A stretch of DNA of 46,621 nt from an uncultured Flavobacterium sp. (GCA_937773775.1 CALJVL010000002.1:1-46621), one strand, 5' to 3'. Positions 1 to 9,099 are shown, counted from the stretch's first letter. Made by a program: numbers and translations. Notes: generated by a model from the sequence alone, not told the origin.

Positions 1-724
1 TGTCGCATTCCAAAAAAACCAAACAGTAGGGACTGAAATTGAATTGGCACAAGTTTTTTCTAGAAAAAAAGCGCCCCTACTACAGCTTCTCGATTCTGAT
101 CAAATTACAACTGATTTTAGCGCTATTGACGCTGCCGATCTATACATCATCGCCGTTTCTGACGATGCTATTGCCAGTGTTGCTGATCAATTGCCATTCA
201 AAAACAGACTTGTTGTTCACACCTCGGGCAGTGTTGCACTAGATTCTTTGAATAAAAACAATCGCAGAGGCGTTTTTTATCCACTTCAGACTTTTACTAA
301 AAACAAGGAAGTCGATTTTAAGAATATCCCTATTTGTTTAGAAAGTGAAAACAGTACCGATTTTCGATTACTAGAAAAAGTGGCTAAATCAATCTCAGAA
401 AAAGTTTTTGCGATTAACTCCGAGCAAAGAAAAGCTTTGCATGTAGCGGCAGTTTTCGTAAATAATTTCACCAACCATTTATACCAGATAGGAAATGAAA
501 TTTGTGTGGAGCACCAGGTTCCTTTTGACATTTTAAATCCTTTAATACTGGAAACGGCTCAAAAATTAAGCACGCTCGCTCCAGAAGATGCCCAAACTGG
601 ACCAGCAATACGCAACGACAAGAAAACAATTGAAGCGCATCAGTTATTTTTGACAAACAGCGATCAATCAAATATTTATAAAATACTAACACAATCAATA
701 CAAGATAATGGCAAAAAGTTATAA
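1..724 (+). CDS. Rossmann-like / DUF2520 protein, 5' end outside window
   Basis: The frame is open from base 2 and no start is visible, so the N terminus, including the dinucleotide-binding GxGN part of the Rossmann fold, lies upstream of the window. The visible part reads VAFQKN at the edge, then an NAD(P)-fold second half (QVFSR, DLYIIAVSDDAI, LVVHTSGSVAL) and a helical C-terminal domain with FYPLQTF and KALHVAAVFVNNFTNHLY. These are typical of DUF2520 / F420-dependent NADP reductase-like proteins common in Bacteroidota. The substrate is not known. A TTG at 44 could be mistaken for a start, but the homologous frame continues upstream. It overlaps kdsC by 17 bases, which suggests one transcript. 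Confidence 0.8.
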   Translation, partial: VAFQKNQTVGTEIELAQVFSRKKAPLLQLLDSDQITTDFSAIDAADLYIIAVSDDAIASVADQLPFKNRLVVHTSGSVALDSLNKNNRRGVFYPLQTFTKNKEVDFKNIPICLESENSTDFRLLEKVAKSISEKVFAINSEQRKALHVAAVFVNNFTNHLYQIGNEICVEHQVPFDILNPLILETAQKLSTLAPEDAQTGPAIRNDKKTIEAHQLFLTNSDQSNIYKILTQSIQDNGKKL

Positions 725-1235
725 AGAATTAATGAACGACATCAGCACTTTTATTTTTGATGTTGACGGCGTACTTACAGACAGTTCCGTATTTGTAACT
801 ACCGAAGGCGAAATTCTAAGGACAATGAATATTCGTGACGGTTATGCTATGAAAGCGGCAGTAGAAAGCGGATATAATGTATGTATAATTTCAGGCGGCA
901 GTAACGAAGGAGTACGCGTACGATTGAGAAATTTAGGTATTACGGATATTCATTTAGGAACACCTGACAAAGTGGAAACGTTTAAAGAATATACTGAATT
1001 ATATAGTATCAATCCTGAGCATGTACTTTACATGGGAGATGACATCCCAGATTATCATGTAATGAAATTAGTGGGATTGTCCAGCTGTCCTCAAGATGCC
1101 TGTTCAGAAATCAAATCTATTTCAAACTATATTTCACATAAAAACGGTGGGAAAGGCGCTGCTCGTGATGTTATAGAGCAGGTGATGAAAGTACAAGGTA
1201 AATGGATGAGCCATTTTGACGGAAAGCTTGACTAG
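708..1235 (+). CDS. kdsC: KdsC-type HAD phosphatase (KDO-8-phosphate phosphatase)
   Basis: A 175-residue HAD phosphatase without a cap domain, the usual size for KdsC, which removes phosphate from 3-deoxy-D-manno-octulosonate 8-phosphate in lipopolysaccharide inner-core synthesis. The HAD motif I nucleophile pair lies in FIFDVDGVLTDSS (about D18 and D20). Motif II is IISGGSNEGV, the lysine is in GTPDKVETF, and motif III is YMGDDIPDYHVM. The C terminus (NGGKGAARDVIEQVM) is also characteristic. The ATG at 708 lies inside the preceding gene's 3' end, indicating translational coupling. The family call is firm; the exact substrate is inferred from the family. Confidence 0.85.
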   Translation: MAKSYKELMNDISTFIFDVDGVLTDSSVFVTTEGEILRTMNIRDGYAMKAAVESGYNVCIISGGSNEGVRVRLRNLGITDIHLGTPDKVETFKEYTELYSINPEHVLYMGDDIPDYHVMKLVGLSSCPQDACSEIKSISNYISHKNGGKGAARDVIEQVMKVQGKWMSHFDGKLD

Positions 1236-1296
1236 TACTCAAGATGACAGCAGCAAACCACCGCATAACTGTAACTCTATAATCTAAAACTCAGCT

Positions 1297-2223
1297 ATGG
1301 CCTTCCTCAATCTTATCCGATATCAAAATTTACTGATGTTGGCTTTAATGCAATTGATTTTTCGCTACGGCTTCTTGAAATTGCAAAACGTTCCCCTAGC
1401 ATTATCAGAATGGCAATACGGATTATTAGTATTAAGCACTGTTTTACTAGCCGCAGCAGGTTATGTAATTAATGATATCTTTGATCAAGATACTGACCTA
1501 GAAAACAGACCAAAAGAGATCATAGTAGGTCAAAAAATTACCGAAACAACTGCGTACAACATTTATTTTGCCTTAAATATTACAGGTGTTGTAATCGGTT
1601 TTTATTTGTCGAATGTCATTTTAAAACCTGGCTTTGCCGCTATCTTTATCCTGATTGCCGCTACACTTTATATGTACGCAACAAGCTTAAAACAAATGCT
1701 GCTGCTGGGGAACATAGCTGTTGCTCTATTGCTTTCGTTTAGCGTTATCATTATCGGTATATTTGATTTATATCCCGTCATTGACCAAGCAAATCAGCCG
1801 ATAATGGCGAATCTTTTTTCCATACTTCTTGACTTTGCAATATTTGCGTTCATGATTAATTTAATACGGGAAATTGTTAAAGACTTAGAAGATAAAAAAG
1901 GAGATGAAAGTCAAGGAATGAAAACGGTAGCAATAGTTTTAGGAATCGAAAAAACATCAAAATTAGCCTCCATTTTAGGGCTAATACCGATAGCATTCCT
2001 TTTGGTTTATATCAATAATTACTTTGTAGCCAATAATTTATTCGCAACTACAATCTATGCTTTTGTTCTTATAATGGGACCATTACTCTTTTTTAGTATT
2101 AAAATTTGGCCTGCCAAAACAAAAAAAGAATTCAGCAAATTAAGTTTACTTCTAAAATGGATTCTGTTTTTTGGAATAATATCCATTGTCGTCATTACTT
2201 TAAATATAAAATACAATGCTTAA
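1297..2223 (+). CDS. UbiA-family prenyltransferase
   Basis: A 308-residue integral membrane protein with about eight or nine hydrophobic helices. The first Asp-rich motif, NDIFDQDTDLENRP (about residues 60-73), binds the Mg-diphosphate of the prenyl donor. The second is in REIVKDLEDKKGDE (about residues 190-203). UbiA enzymes attach a prenyl chain to an acceptor in the membrane. Bacteroidota relatives are often labelled geranylgeranylglycerol-phosphate geranylgeranyltransferase, but the acceptor cannot be read from sequence. The 3' end overlaps the start of the Maf gene by 8 bases, so the two are probably cotranscribed. Confidence 0.8.
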   Translation: MAFLNLIRYQNLLMLALMQLIFRYGFLKLQNVPLALSEWQYGLLVLSTVLLAAAGYVINDIFDQDTDLENRPKEIIVGQKITETTAYNIYFALNITGVVIGFYLSNVILKPGFAAIFILIAATLYMYATSLKQMLLLGNIAVALLLSFSVIIIGIFDLYPVIDQANQPIMANLFSILLDFAIFAFMINLIREIVKDLEDKKGDESQGMKTVAIVLGIEKTSKLASILGLIPIAFLLVYINNYFVANNLFATTIYAFVLIMGPLLFFSIKIWPAKTKKEFSKLSLLLKWILFFGIISIVVITLNIKYNA

Positions 2224-2800
2224 AAATAAATTAAAACAATACAAACTAATCCTTGCATCAGGTTCACCAAGAAGACAGCAATTCTTTAAAGATTTAGAAT
2301 TAGACTTTGAAATCCGATTAAAAGAAATCGAAGAAATTTATCCGGCAGAATTGAAAGCGGTCGAAATAACAAATTACCTAGCAGAATTAAAAGCCAGTGC
2401 TTTTGAAAGTGAGTTGAAAGAAAATGAAATCCTCATTACTAGTGATACCATCGTGTGGCGCAATGAAAAAGCTTTAGGCAAACCTAAAGACAGACAAGAT
2501 GCCTTTGAAATTTTAAAGTCACTGTCGAATACTACTCACGAGGTGATTACATCGGTTTGTTTTAAAACTAATTCAAAAACAGATTTGCTACAAGACATAA
2601 CCAAAGTCACTTTCAACGAACTAAGTGACGAATCTATTCTTTATTATATCGACAATTACAAACCATACGATAAAGCAGGAGCTTACGGCATTCAAGAATG
2701 GATAGGGTTCATCGCTGTCTCAAAAATTGAAGGTTCTTATGCTAATGTTATGGGATTGCCTGTTCACAAAGTGTACGATTATTTAAGTAAATTAGAATAA
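2216..2800 (+). CDS. maf: Maf family nucleotide pyrophosphatase
   Basis: A 194-residue Maf/HAM1-superfamily protein. It shows the N-terminal signature LASGSPRRQQFF, the internal TSDTIVWRN and GKPKDRQDA motifs, and the C-terminal YKPYDKAGAYGIQEW and NVMGLPVHKVY segments, which form the NTP-binding cleft with the catalytic Asp. Family members hydrolyse non-canonical or canonical NTPs (dTTP/UTP type) to the monophosphate and are linked to house-cleaning or cell-division arrest. It overlaps the prenyltransferase gene by 8 bases and is followed 9 bases later by the MscS gene, so it sits in the middle of an operon. Confidence 0.88.
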   Translation: MLKNKLKQYKLILASGSPRRQQFFKDLELDFEIRLKEIEEIYPAELKAVEITNYLAELKASAFESELKENEILITSDTIVWRNEKALGKPKDRQDAFEILKSLSNTTHEVITSVCFKTNSKTDLLQDITKVTFNELSDESILYYIDNYKPYDKAGAYGIQEWIGFIAVSKIEGSYANVMGLPVHKVYDYLSKLE

Positions 2801-2809
2801 AAGGAAAAA

Positions 2810-3340
2810 ATGAATTTTATTAAAGACTTTGCAATGGAAGCTGTTGCAACCGGAATTTTGATGATTTTGGTAATAACATCTCGAATTATTATTTCAAAAC
2901 TCGTGAGACGTTTTGCTAGGACGACTCATAGAATCGAACATCGAACAAACCTGGTCATCAAATACATGCTTTTGTTAACTACTATTTTGGCAACAATTGC
3001 GCTAATCATCATTTGGGGTGTTCAAACCAATGATATTATTATTGCTATCTCTTCTATCACGACGGTTGTGGGTGTTGCCATGTTTGCGCAATGGTCTATT
3101 TTAAGCAATATAACCTCTGGCATCATATTGTTTTTTTCATTTCCTTTTAAAATTGGAGATGTTATAAGAATTCATGATAAGGACTTTCCAATCGAAGCAG
3201 AAATTGAAGATATTCGTGCTTTTCATGTTGCCCTGAAAACTAAAGAAGGAGAGAGAATTATCTACCCTAACAACTTACTTTTCCAAAAAGGAATAGCCAT
3301 AATGAAAACTCACTTTGAAGATCATGAGTTTGTAGATTAA
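2810..3340 (+). CDS. Small MscS-type mechanosensitive channel
   Basis: A 176-residue minimal MscS-family protein. Hydrophobic segments lie at about residues 8-28, 48-68 and 74-108. The last matches the pore helix and its following amphipathic part (small residues in ITTVVGVAMFAQWSIL, then SNITSGIILFFSFPFKIGD). A short beta domain follows with FPIEAEIEDIRAFHVALKT and the YPNNLLF motif. The large C-terminal alpha/beta vestibule of long MscS proteins is missing, as in other compact Bacteroidota members. Such channels release solutes on hypo-osmotic shock. It is the last gene of the upstream co-directional run; a 173-base gap follows. Confidence 0.82.
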   Translation: MNFIKDFAMEAVATGILMILVITSRIIISKLVRRFARTTHRIEHRTNLVIKYMLLLTTILATIALIIIWGVQTNDIIIAISSITTVVGVAMFAQWSILSNITSGIILFFSFPFKIGDVIRIHDKDFPIEAEIEDIRAFHVALKTKEGERIIYPNNLLFQKGIAIMKTHFEDHEFVD

Positions 3341-3513
3341 GCAACTCTTTTGTAAATAAATCTAAGCTTAATGCCTTTTTATTGTAATTTCAAGCATTTT
3401 AAGTAGCAAATCCATAAAAAGACAACTTAAAAAACTCAGGACAATATCCAATTTATCCCCTCAACGGTAAACTAATACAGAAACGTCAATGCATTTTAAA
3501 AAAACTAGGTAGT

Positions 3514-4698
3514 ATGAACAACACAATCAAATATCCTTTTTATATCCGCCTTAGTTTTACTTTAATCTCTTTAATTAGTATCACATACATATTATATATC
3601 GGTCAAGCTGTTTTGATCCCTATACTGATGGCCTTTTTATGTGCTGTATTATTGTTGCCAATCAACACCTTTTTGCAGCATAGATTGCGTTTTCCTAATG
3701 GTTTGGCCGCCACGATAACAATACTAATTTTTGTGTTTGCTTTTTTAGGCATCTTAGCATTTCTATCCTATGAAATTACCGGTATAGCCAGCGACTTTGA
3801 TTCTATTAAAAAAAATATCAACCTTTTTATAACTGATATCCATCGATTTATTAAATCAAATTTTAACGTTAGCATCTGGGAACAAAGAAAATATATCGAA
3901 GATGTAGCCCAGGATTCCGTGAAAAAAGGAAAAGAAACAATAGGCACAACATTAATTTCAGTATCCAATATTATTCTTGATATTACTTTAATTCCCATTT
4001 ATACATTTTTGATTCTCTTGTACAGAACTCACTTTATGGTTTTTTTTACTAAACTATTCAGAAAAGAGTACCACCCAAAATTACAAGAAACCCTAAGCCA
4101 AGTAAAAATCGCTGTACAAAGTTACGTTTCAGGTCTTATAATCGAAATGATTACAGTATCTGTATTGACAGGTCTAGGCCTTTATATTATCGGTGTCGAA
4201 TACTTCTTACTATTAGGTCTAATCACAGGAATCCTAAACCTTATTCCATACATAGGTATACTGATTGCAGGAATCTTAACCATTTTGGCTTCATTAACTG
4301 GAACTCCCGATGTCTCTCTTATTCTGGGGGTAGTTGCCGTAAATGTTGTTGTGCAGATAATCGACAATAATATACTTGTTCCTCTTATTATCAATACAAA
4401 AGTTCAAATTAACGCCTTTGTATCTATTATTGGGATTATTATTGGAGGAGGAATTGCGGGAATCGCTGGAATGTTTTTGGCAATTCCAATATTGGCTATC
4501 GTTAAAATTATTTTCGACAAAATAGATTCATTAGAGGCGTGGGGCTATCTAATGGGCGATAATTTACCCAAAAAATTCATTTGGCGACACAATAGCAAAA
4601 ATAGAGCTACCCCTAAGGAAGCTGCAACCGAAACCTCTGAAGATAATCCTCTTACGCCCAATAGTTTTGATGCATCTACAGAATCTGATAAAATGTAG
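3514..4698 (+). CDS. AI-2E family transporter (PerM/TqsA-like permease)
   Basis: A 394-residue inner-membrane protein of the AI-2E transporter superfamily (UPF0118). Its features are an N-terminal pair of helices (LIPILMAFLCAVLLLPI), a soluble helical insert at about residues 85-150, and a C-terminal block of helices with the conserved LGLITGILNLIPYIG and IAGMFLAIPILAI segments. The last 50 residues are polar and probably cytoplasmic. Members export autoinducer-2 or act as Na+/H+ antiporters; the substrate cannot be told here. It has its own gap upstream and an 84-base gap before the barrel gene. Confidence 0.82.
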   Translation: MNNTIKYPFYIRLSFTLISLISITYILYIGQAVLIPILMAFLCAVLLLPINTFLQHRLRFPNGLAATITILIFVFAFLGILAFLSYEITGIASDFDSIKKNINLFITDIHRFIKSNFNVSIWEQRKYIEDVAQDSVKKGKETIGTTLISVSNIILDITLIPIYTFLILLYRTHFMVFFTKLFRKEYHPKLQETLSQVKIAVQSYVSGLIIEMITVSVLTGLGLYIIGVEYFLLLGLITGILNLIPYIGILIAGILTILASLTGTPDVSLILGVVAVNVVVQIIDNNILVPLIINTKVQINAFVSIIGIIIGGGIAGIAGMFLAIPILAIVKIIFDKIDSLEAWGYLMGDNLPKKFIWRHNSKNRATPKEAATETSEDNPLTPNSFDASTESDKM

Positions 4699-4782
4699 TA
4701 GGTTGATAACAATATTATTAGATTTGTAGTTCGATAACTACGACAAAACAGCTTTTTTATTCTTACTGAAACTTATTTTTTA

Positions 4783-6603
4783 ATGTCTCATTATCAAAAA
4801 ACAGTACTGCTTCTTTTGATGCTCTTGAGCGTTGAAAATACTTTTTCCCAAATCAAAAAGTCCGAACAAGATAGCACGGAGGTATATCAACGGATCCAAA
4901 CCTATTCTAAAAAAAATAAGTTTACGAAATTCGTTCACGGTTTAATTTTCGAATCCACAAAGTCAAAAAAAACCATTTCAATTGTAAAACCTAAAAAAAG
5001 AATACCCGCTGAGGACAAAATAATTCGGAACATCAATATTGTAACACTCGATCCTTTTGGTTATTCAGATACTGATACAATAAGAAAACCTGGTAACTGG
5101 GGAGAAAGAACAGGGAACAGACTGCATCTCAAAACAAAAAAAATTGCAATACAGAACCTCTTACTTTTCAAAAAAAATACGCCCTATAATTTATTAAAAA
5201 TTGAAGAATCCGAGCGTATTATAAGAGCACAAAAATTTGTTAACCGAGTATCAATTACAGAAGAGTTAGTCAGTCCCCAAGCGGACTCGATTGATATTAG
5301 CATTCGCGTACTGGATTCTTATAGTACAATACCCAAAGTTTCAGTTTCTGGTTCGCAAAATTCTTTGGGATTGATCGAAAGAAATATTTTTGGAATAGGT
5401 CATCAATTTGATTACAAATTCACCAATAGATTGAGTGACGGCAAAAACGCAAACAATTTAGTGTATACCGTACCTAATGTTAGGAATAGCTTCGTAAAAA
5501 CAGTACTGAAGTACCAAATAAACTTAGATAATTATTATGAAAAAAGTGTCGTCTTTGATCGTCCTTTCTATTCCCCTCTAGCCAAATGGGCCGCAGGAAT
5601 CTCTTTAGACCAACGTTTTAGAAAAGACACTTTACAGGGGACTGATTTGAAATATGTATCCCAAAATTTCAAATACAGTTCGCATGATTTTTGGGTTGGA
5701 AAAGCCTTTCAAATTCTCAAAGGAAGTACAATAAATGCAAAGACAACGAATTTAATTCTATCTGGACGGTTTTTAAACATTAATTATCAAGAGAGTCCTT
5801 CCCTACTATATGACCCTATCAATTTTTATTCAAACGAACAATTGATACTATCTGGAATTGGTATCACTACACGAAACTTCATTGAAGATAGGTATATCTT
5901 TAGAAACGGAATTATCGAAGATGTTCCGATCGGAAGAATATTTGGATTAACACTAGGCTATCAAAATAAAAACAATGACTGGAGAACCTATTTAGGAGGT
6001 CAGGTTTCCTTCGGAGATTATCATAAATGGGGTTTTTTAAGCACTAACTTTGAGATAGGTACTTTCTTTAATAATTCTAAAACGGAACAGACTGCCTTTT
6101 CGTTTCAAGCTAATTATTTCACTAAACTCACCGAGTTTGGCAAATGGAAATTGAGACAGTTTGTTAAACCTCAAATAGTCATCGGTTTAAACAGGCAAAG
6201 TTCGTTAGCTGACCGACTAAATATAAACGAGGATTTTGGAATTCAGGGTTTTAACAGTGCTGTTTATGGTACCAATAAAATGCTTCTGACTCTACAAACA
6301 CAAGCCTACGCACCGAATGATGTTATAGGATTTAGAATGAACCCCTATTTTAACTATTCGATAGCCTTATTGGGAAATAACCAGGATGGAGTCAAAATAA
6401 CAAAAGGCTATTCTAAAATAGGAATTGGAGTAATTATAAACAATGACTATTTAGTGTTTAGTTCTTTCCAGATATCTCTTTCTTATTACCCAGAAATCCC
6501 TTTCATAGGAGAACACATTTTTAGAACTAATGCATTTGAAACTGGCGACTTTGGACTACAGAGTTTTGAATTAGCCAAACCACGGACAGTACTTTATAAA
6601 TAA
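4783..6603 (+). CDS. Outer-membrane barrel protein, BamA/TamA-like
   Basis: A 606-residue exported protein with a signal peptide (cleavage near SVENTFSQ). A region with POTRA-like character follows (about residues 80-180: NIVTLDPFGY, then LLLFKKNTPYNLLKIEESERIIRAQ and SIDISIRVLDSY). The rest is a long series of alternating amphipathic beta strands typical of an Omp85-type barrel. The final residues are VLYK rather than a terminal Phe. Relatives in Flavobacteria are annotated as outer-membrane or surface-antigen-like proteins; the cargo, if any, is unknown. The stop lies six bases before the left end of the insertion sequence, so its native terminator and downstream context have been separated from it. 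Confidence 0.65.
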   Translation: MSHYQKTVLLLLMLLSVENTFSQIKKSEQDSTEVYQRIQTYSKKNKFTKFVHGLIFESTKSKKTISIVKPKKRIPAEDKIIRNINIVTLDPFGYSDTDTIRKPGNWGERTGNRLHLKTKKIAIQNLLLFKKNTPYNLLKIEESERIIRAQKFVNRVSITEELVSPQADSIDISIRVLDSYSTIPKVSVSGSQNSLGLIERNIFGIGHQFDYKFTNRLSDGKNANNLVYTVPNVRNSFVKTVLKYQINLDNYYEKSVVFDRPFYSPLAKWAAGISLDQRFRKDTLQGTDLKYVSQNFKYSSHDFWVGKAFQILKGSTINAKTTNLILSGRFLNINYQESPSLLYDPINFYSNEQLILSGIGITTRNFIEDRYIFRNGIIEDVPIGRIFGLTLGYQNKNNDWRTYLGGQVSFGDYHKWGFLSTNFEIGTFFNNSKTEQTAFSFQANYFTKLTEFGKWKLRQFVKPQIVIGLNRQSSLADRLNINEDFGIQGFNSAVYGTNKMLLTLQTQAYAPNDVIGFRMNPYFNYSIALLGNNQDGVKITKGYSKIGIGVIINNDYLVFSSFQISLSYYPEIPFIGEHIFRTNAFETGDFGLQSFELAKPRTVLYK

Positions 6604-6639
6604 AGAGACTGGATATGCAAATAAAAGCCGCAGTAATAG

Positions 6640-7521
6640 TTAAGCAACATTTTTAAAATTATTTTTCTGTTTCCAGAATTCTTCTATTGTTTTGTAATCT
6701 AAAGCGGAATGCCTTCTTTTTCTGTTGTACCAGATTTCAATAAATTCGAATATATCGAGTTTCATTTGCTCTTTTGATATAAGCTTATTGCCATAAATCT
6801 GTTCCGTTTTTAAAGTTTTAAAAAAGCTCTCAGCTACCGCATTATCCCAACAATTCCCTTTTCTGCTCATACTTCTTGTAATCATTTTATAGGAATCAAT
6901 CATATTGGTAAACTTCTTGCTGGCGTATTGAACACCTCTGTCGGAATGAAATACTAATCCTCTTACAATGCTTCGATTTTTAATAGCCATTCTCCAAGCC
7001 GCCAAAGAAGTTTCCTCTACACTCATTCCGCTACTTAAACTCCAACCTATGATTTTTCTATCGTAGAGGTCTAAAACGGTTGTCAAATATAAAAAGCCTT
7101 CTTTTACTCGGATATAGGTGATGTCCGACACCCAAGCTTTTGACGGTTCTGTAACCGTAAATTCTCTGTTCAAAACATTGGGAACTATTAAATACTTATG
7201 CTTGGAATTTGTTGTCACCTTGAATTTCTTGCTTAATTTGCTTCGTAAACCGAGTTGGTTCATATATTTGGCAACTGTAACCCTTGATGTTTTATTGCCT
7301 AAAAAAGCCAATTCAGCAGTCATTCTTGGACTTCCGTATCTCTGTTTCGAGTCAAAATAAATGGAAGTTATTTTTGCTTTAATAAGTTCAGCTCTTTGTT
7401 TTCTCTCTGAAACAGACTGGCTTTTCCATTGATAATAACTCCTTTGACCAACTTGCAATACTTTGCACATCTTTTCAATCGGAAATATCTTTTCATTGTT
7501 TTTGATGAAAGTATAAATCAT
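6640..7521 (-). CDS. IS3-family transposase OrfB (DDE integrase core)
   Basis: A 293-residue IS3 OrfB. It has an N-terminal HTH_21-like region (YYQWKSQS, RYGSPRMTAELAF) and a retroviral-integrase-type catalytic core. The first Asp is in KAWVSDITYIRV, the second in VFHSDRGVQYAS, and the Glu in AVAESFFKTLKTE after the signature SRKGNCWDNA. The tail HSALDYKTIEEF is typical. It carries out cleavage and joining of the element's ends. The start ATG overlaps the orfA stop as ATGA. The same frame is open upstream through orfA's end, so a -1 shift gives a fused OrfAB transposase. Confidence 0.92.
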   Translation of the reverse strand: MIYTFIKNNEKIFPIEKMCKVLQVGQRSYYQWKSQSVSERKQRAELIKAKITSIYFDSKQRYGSPRMTAELAFLGNKTSRVTVAKYMNQLGLRSKLSKKFKVTTNSKHKYLIVPNVLNREFTVTEPSKAWVSDITYIRVKEGFLYLTTVLDLYDRKIIGWSLSSGMSVEETSLAAWRMAIKNRSIVRGLVFHSDRGVQYASKKFTNMIDSYKMITRSMSRKGNCWDNAVAESFFKTLKTEQIYGNKLISKEQMKLDIFEFIEIWYNRKRRHSALDYKTIEEFWKQKNNFKNVA

Positions 7522-7817
7522 CGACCGTTTTTGGAAAAGATGCCTATTGCTTTTTTTAATATATCGCGTTCTAGTTCTGCGTCTTTGAGCTTTCTTTCAA
7601 GTTCGGTAATTCGTTCCTGTTCTGGCGTTTGTTTTAAATTGCCGTTCCCAGGAAAACTTCCTTCTCCGAACTCTTCATACTCTTTTCGCCACTTATATAA
7701 CTGTGGAGCAGTAACTCCTAATTCTCTGGCCAGTTCTGAGATGTTATGTCTATCATAACTCAATTGAACGGCTTTCTCTTTAAAAGCTCGGTCATAAATT
7801 TTACGCACTTGTTTCAT
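7518..7817 (-). CDS. IS3-family transposase OrfA (HTH, leucine zipper)
   Basis: A 99-residue protein with an N-terminal helix-turn-helix (about residues 10-50, including ISELARELGVTAPQLYKWRKEY) that would bind the terminal repeats. A C-terminal heptad-rich segment (ITELERKLKDAELERDILKKA) forms the leucine zipper. The length is normal for IS3 OrfA. It is the upstream gene of the element on the minus strand, with its start about 57 bp inside the right end. Confidence 0.9.
   Translation of the reverse strand: MKQVRKIYDRAFKEKAVQLSYDRHNISELARELGVTAPQLYKWRKEYEEFGEGSFPGNGNLKQTPEQERITELERKLKDAELERDILKKAIGIFSKNGR
7550..7557 (-). other. Probable -1 ribosomal frameshift site in the IS
   Basis: On the minus strand a run of seven A followed by G falls near the end of orfA, with codons TTA AAA AAA GCA. 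A -1 slip there continues in the orfB frame (SNRHLFQKRSMIYT) without a stop, joining OrfA and OrfB. This is the known way IS3 elements make active transposase. The position and frame are seen; slippage itself is inferred. Confidence 0.65.
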
Positions 7818-8038
7818 AAGTTAAAATTAAGGTTTTTTTCTTAACTTTTTATGCGGGTAAAGTTAGCATGTCCAGACCTTCAATTATAGAGATAATTGGT
7901 TAGCATACATAAACCTACAAATGTAGTTTTATGTAAACATGTTTAAAGTTTGTAATTTTTTAAAATAATCATATAATCCGATTTATAAATTAGTATTACT
8001 TTTATATTAATAATCGTAGTAAACTAAAACCAAAAAAA

Positions 8039-8356
8039 ATGAAAAAACTAAGTTTCTATTTAATGATAATACTATTATCATTAGGTGCTTTTCCAACCAC
8101 AATGTTTGCTGCTGAAAAAAACATAGCTACAGCTAAATCAGACCCCAAGGAAATTCCTGCCGAAGTTAGGACTATGCTTAATAGATTAGATGAGATTAAA
8201 GCAATGGACAAATCCTCTTTAGCTTCTTCAGAAAAAAAAGAACTACGTAAAGAAGTTCGTGAAATTAAATCGCAATTAAGATCTAGTGGAAATGGTCTCT
8301 ACCTTTCTGTAGGTGCTATAATTATTATCATCCTATTATTAATTTTATTATTGTAA
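8039..8356 (+). CDS. Small secreted/membrane-anchored protein of unknown function
   Basis: 105 residues, not recognised as a named family. An N-terminal signal peptide (hydrophobic stretch ending TTMFAAEK) is followed by a charged helical middle (about residues 38-85) with alternating Lys/Glu suited to a coiled coil. A C-terminal membrane helix made almost only of Ile and Leu (about residues 90-105) ends the protein. If the signal is cleaved, the protein would be periplasmic with a C-terminal anchor. The gene stands alone between the IS and a strong bidirectional terminator. Confidence 0.6.
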   Translation: MKKLSFYLMIILLSLGAFPTTMFAAEKNIATAKSDPKEIPAEVRTMLNRLDEIKAMDKSSLASSEKKELRKEVREIKSQLRSSGNGLYLSVGAIIIIILLLILLL

Positions 8357-8368
8357 TAAAGTTTGAAT

Positions 8369-8422
8369 TAGCTGTAAACAAAAAAAGAAACGCAATTGCG
8401 TTTCTTTTTTTGTTTACAGCTA
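8369..8422. terminator. Perfect 54-bp palindrome, bidirectional terminator
   Basis: Every base from 8369 to 8422 pairs with its mirror base around 8395/8396 (centre GCAATTGC, arms with A7 and T7 runs). As RNA it gives a long stem with a U-run in both directions. It ends the gene at 8039-8356. Confidence 0.85.
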
Positions 8423-8533
8423 TGCCATTATTAAACGTTCCCCAAAACACAGTGGCACAGTTGTTGGTTTTAGTCATAAAGTATATACGCAAGAAATGAA
8501 AAATTAATATTATAATTAAAAAAAACAGAAAAG

Positions 8534-9082
8534 ATGAAAATATTAAAACTATTAGCCGTTGGAATAATTCTACTTGTATCCAGTTCAATTCAAGCTCAAA
8601 TTTCAGTAAGTTTAAATATAGGAACAGCTCCTTTTTGGGGTCCTTCAGGATACGCACAAGCAGAATACTATTATTTGCCAGATGTTCAAGCTTATTATGA
8701 CATTAGAGCTTCCCAATTTGTTTATTTTGGAAACGGTAGATGGTTAAGATCAAGATACTTACCAAGACAATACAGAAACTATGATTTACACAATGGTTAT
8801 AAAGTGGTGTTAAACGGGTACCACGGTCACAGACCATATGCCCACTACAATAACCATAAGCAACGATATAATGCAAATTATAGCAGTCACCGTCAAAGAA
8901 CAATTGGGCAAAAACATGATAATCATAATTATGTTAAGAATAATCATAGAAGGTCCGATAATCGTAGGTATACTAAAAACCGTAGATATTCAAATGACCA
9001 CAGATATGCGGGAAACCATAAAGACAGGGGCAATCGCGAAAACAAAAGAAACCATGAGAAAAATCGTCATGGGAAACATTAA
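8534..9082 (+). CDS. Secreted basic His/Asn/Arg-rich protein
   Basis: 182 residues. A signal peptide ends near SSIQAQ. An aromatic-rich segment follows (about residues 25-95: PFWGPSGY, YYYLPDVQAYYD, FVYFGNGRWLR), typical of small Bacteroidota exported proteins of unknown role. The last 85 residues are strongly biased to His, Asn, Arg and Lys (NHRRSDNRRY, NKRNHEKNRHGKH) and are probably disordered and very basic. Metal binding by the histidines or binding to a polyanion is possible, but nothing in the sequence proves it. It is a single gene with its own terminator. Confidence 0.6.
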   Translation: MKILKLLAVGIILLVSSSIQAQISVSLNIGTAPFWGPSGYAQAEYYYLPDVQAYYDIRASQFVYFGNGRWLRSRYLPRQYRNYDLHNGYKVVLNGYHGHRPYAHYNNHKQRYNANYSSHRQRTIGQKHDNHNYVKNNHRRSDNRRYTKNRRYSNDHRYAGNHKDRGNRENKRNHEKNRHGKH

Positions 9083-9099
9083 TTCCAATTATTAAACAG

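Larger units (their letters stand above)
6610..7874 (-). mobile_element. Complete IS3-family insertion sequence, 1265 bp
   Basis: Imperfect terminal inverted repeats of about 38 bp are visible. The left end starts TGGATATGC (6610). The right end, read inward on the minus strand, starts TGGACATGC (7874 backward). Both later contain CCGCA and AGTTAAG. The element is flanked by a 3-bp direct repeat GAC (6607-6609 and 7875-7877), as expected for IS3 elements. It holds orfA and orfB in the usual -1 arrangement. Both frames are intact, so it may be active. It landed 6 bp past the stop of the barrel gene. Confidence 0.9.

Noticed and set aside
7118..7758. Plus-strand frames inside the insertion sequence
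   Set aside because: They are mirror frames of the transposase genes, whose DDE residues and HTH are clear on the minus strand.
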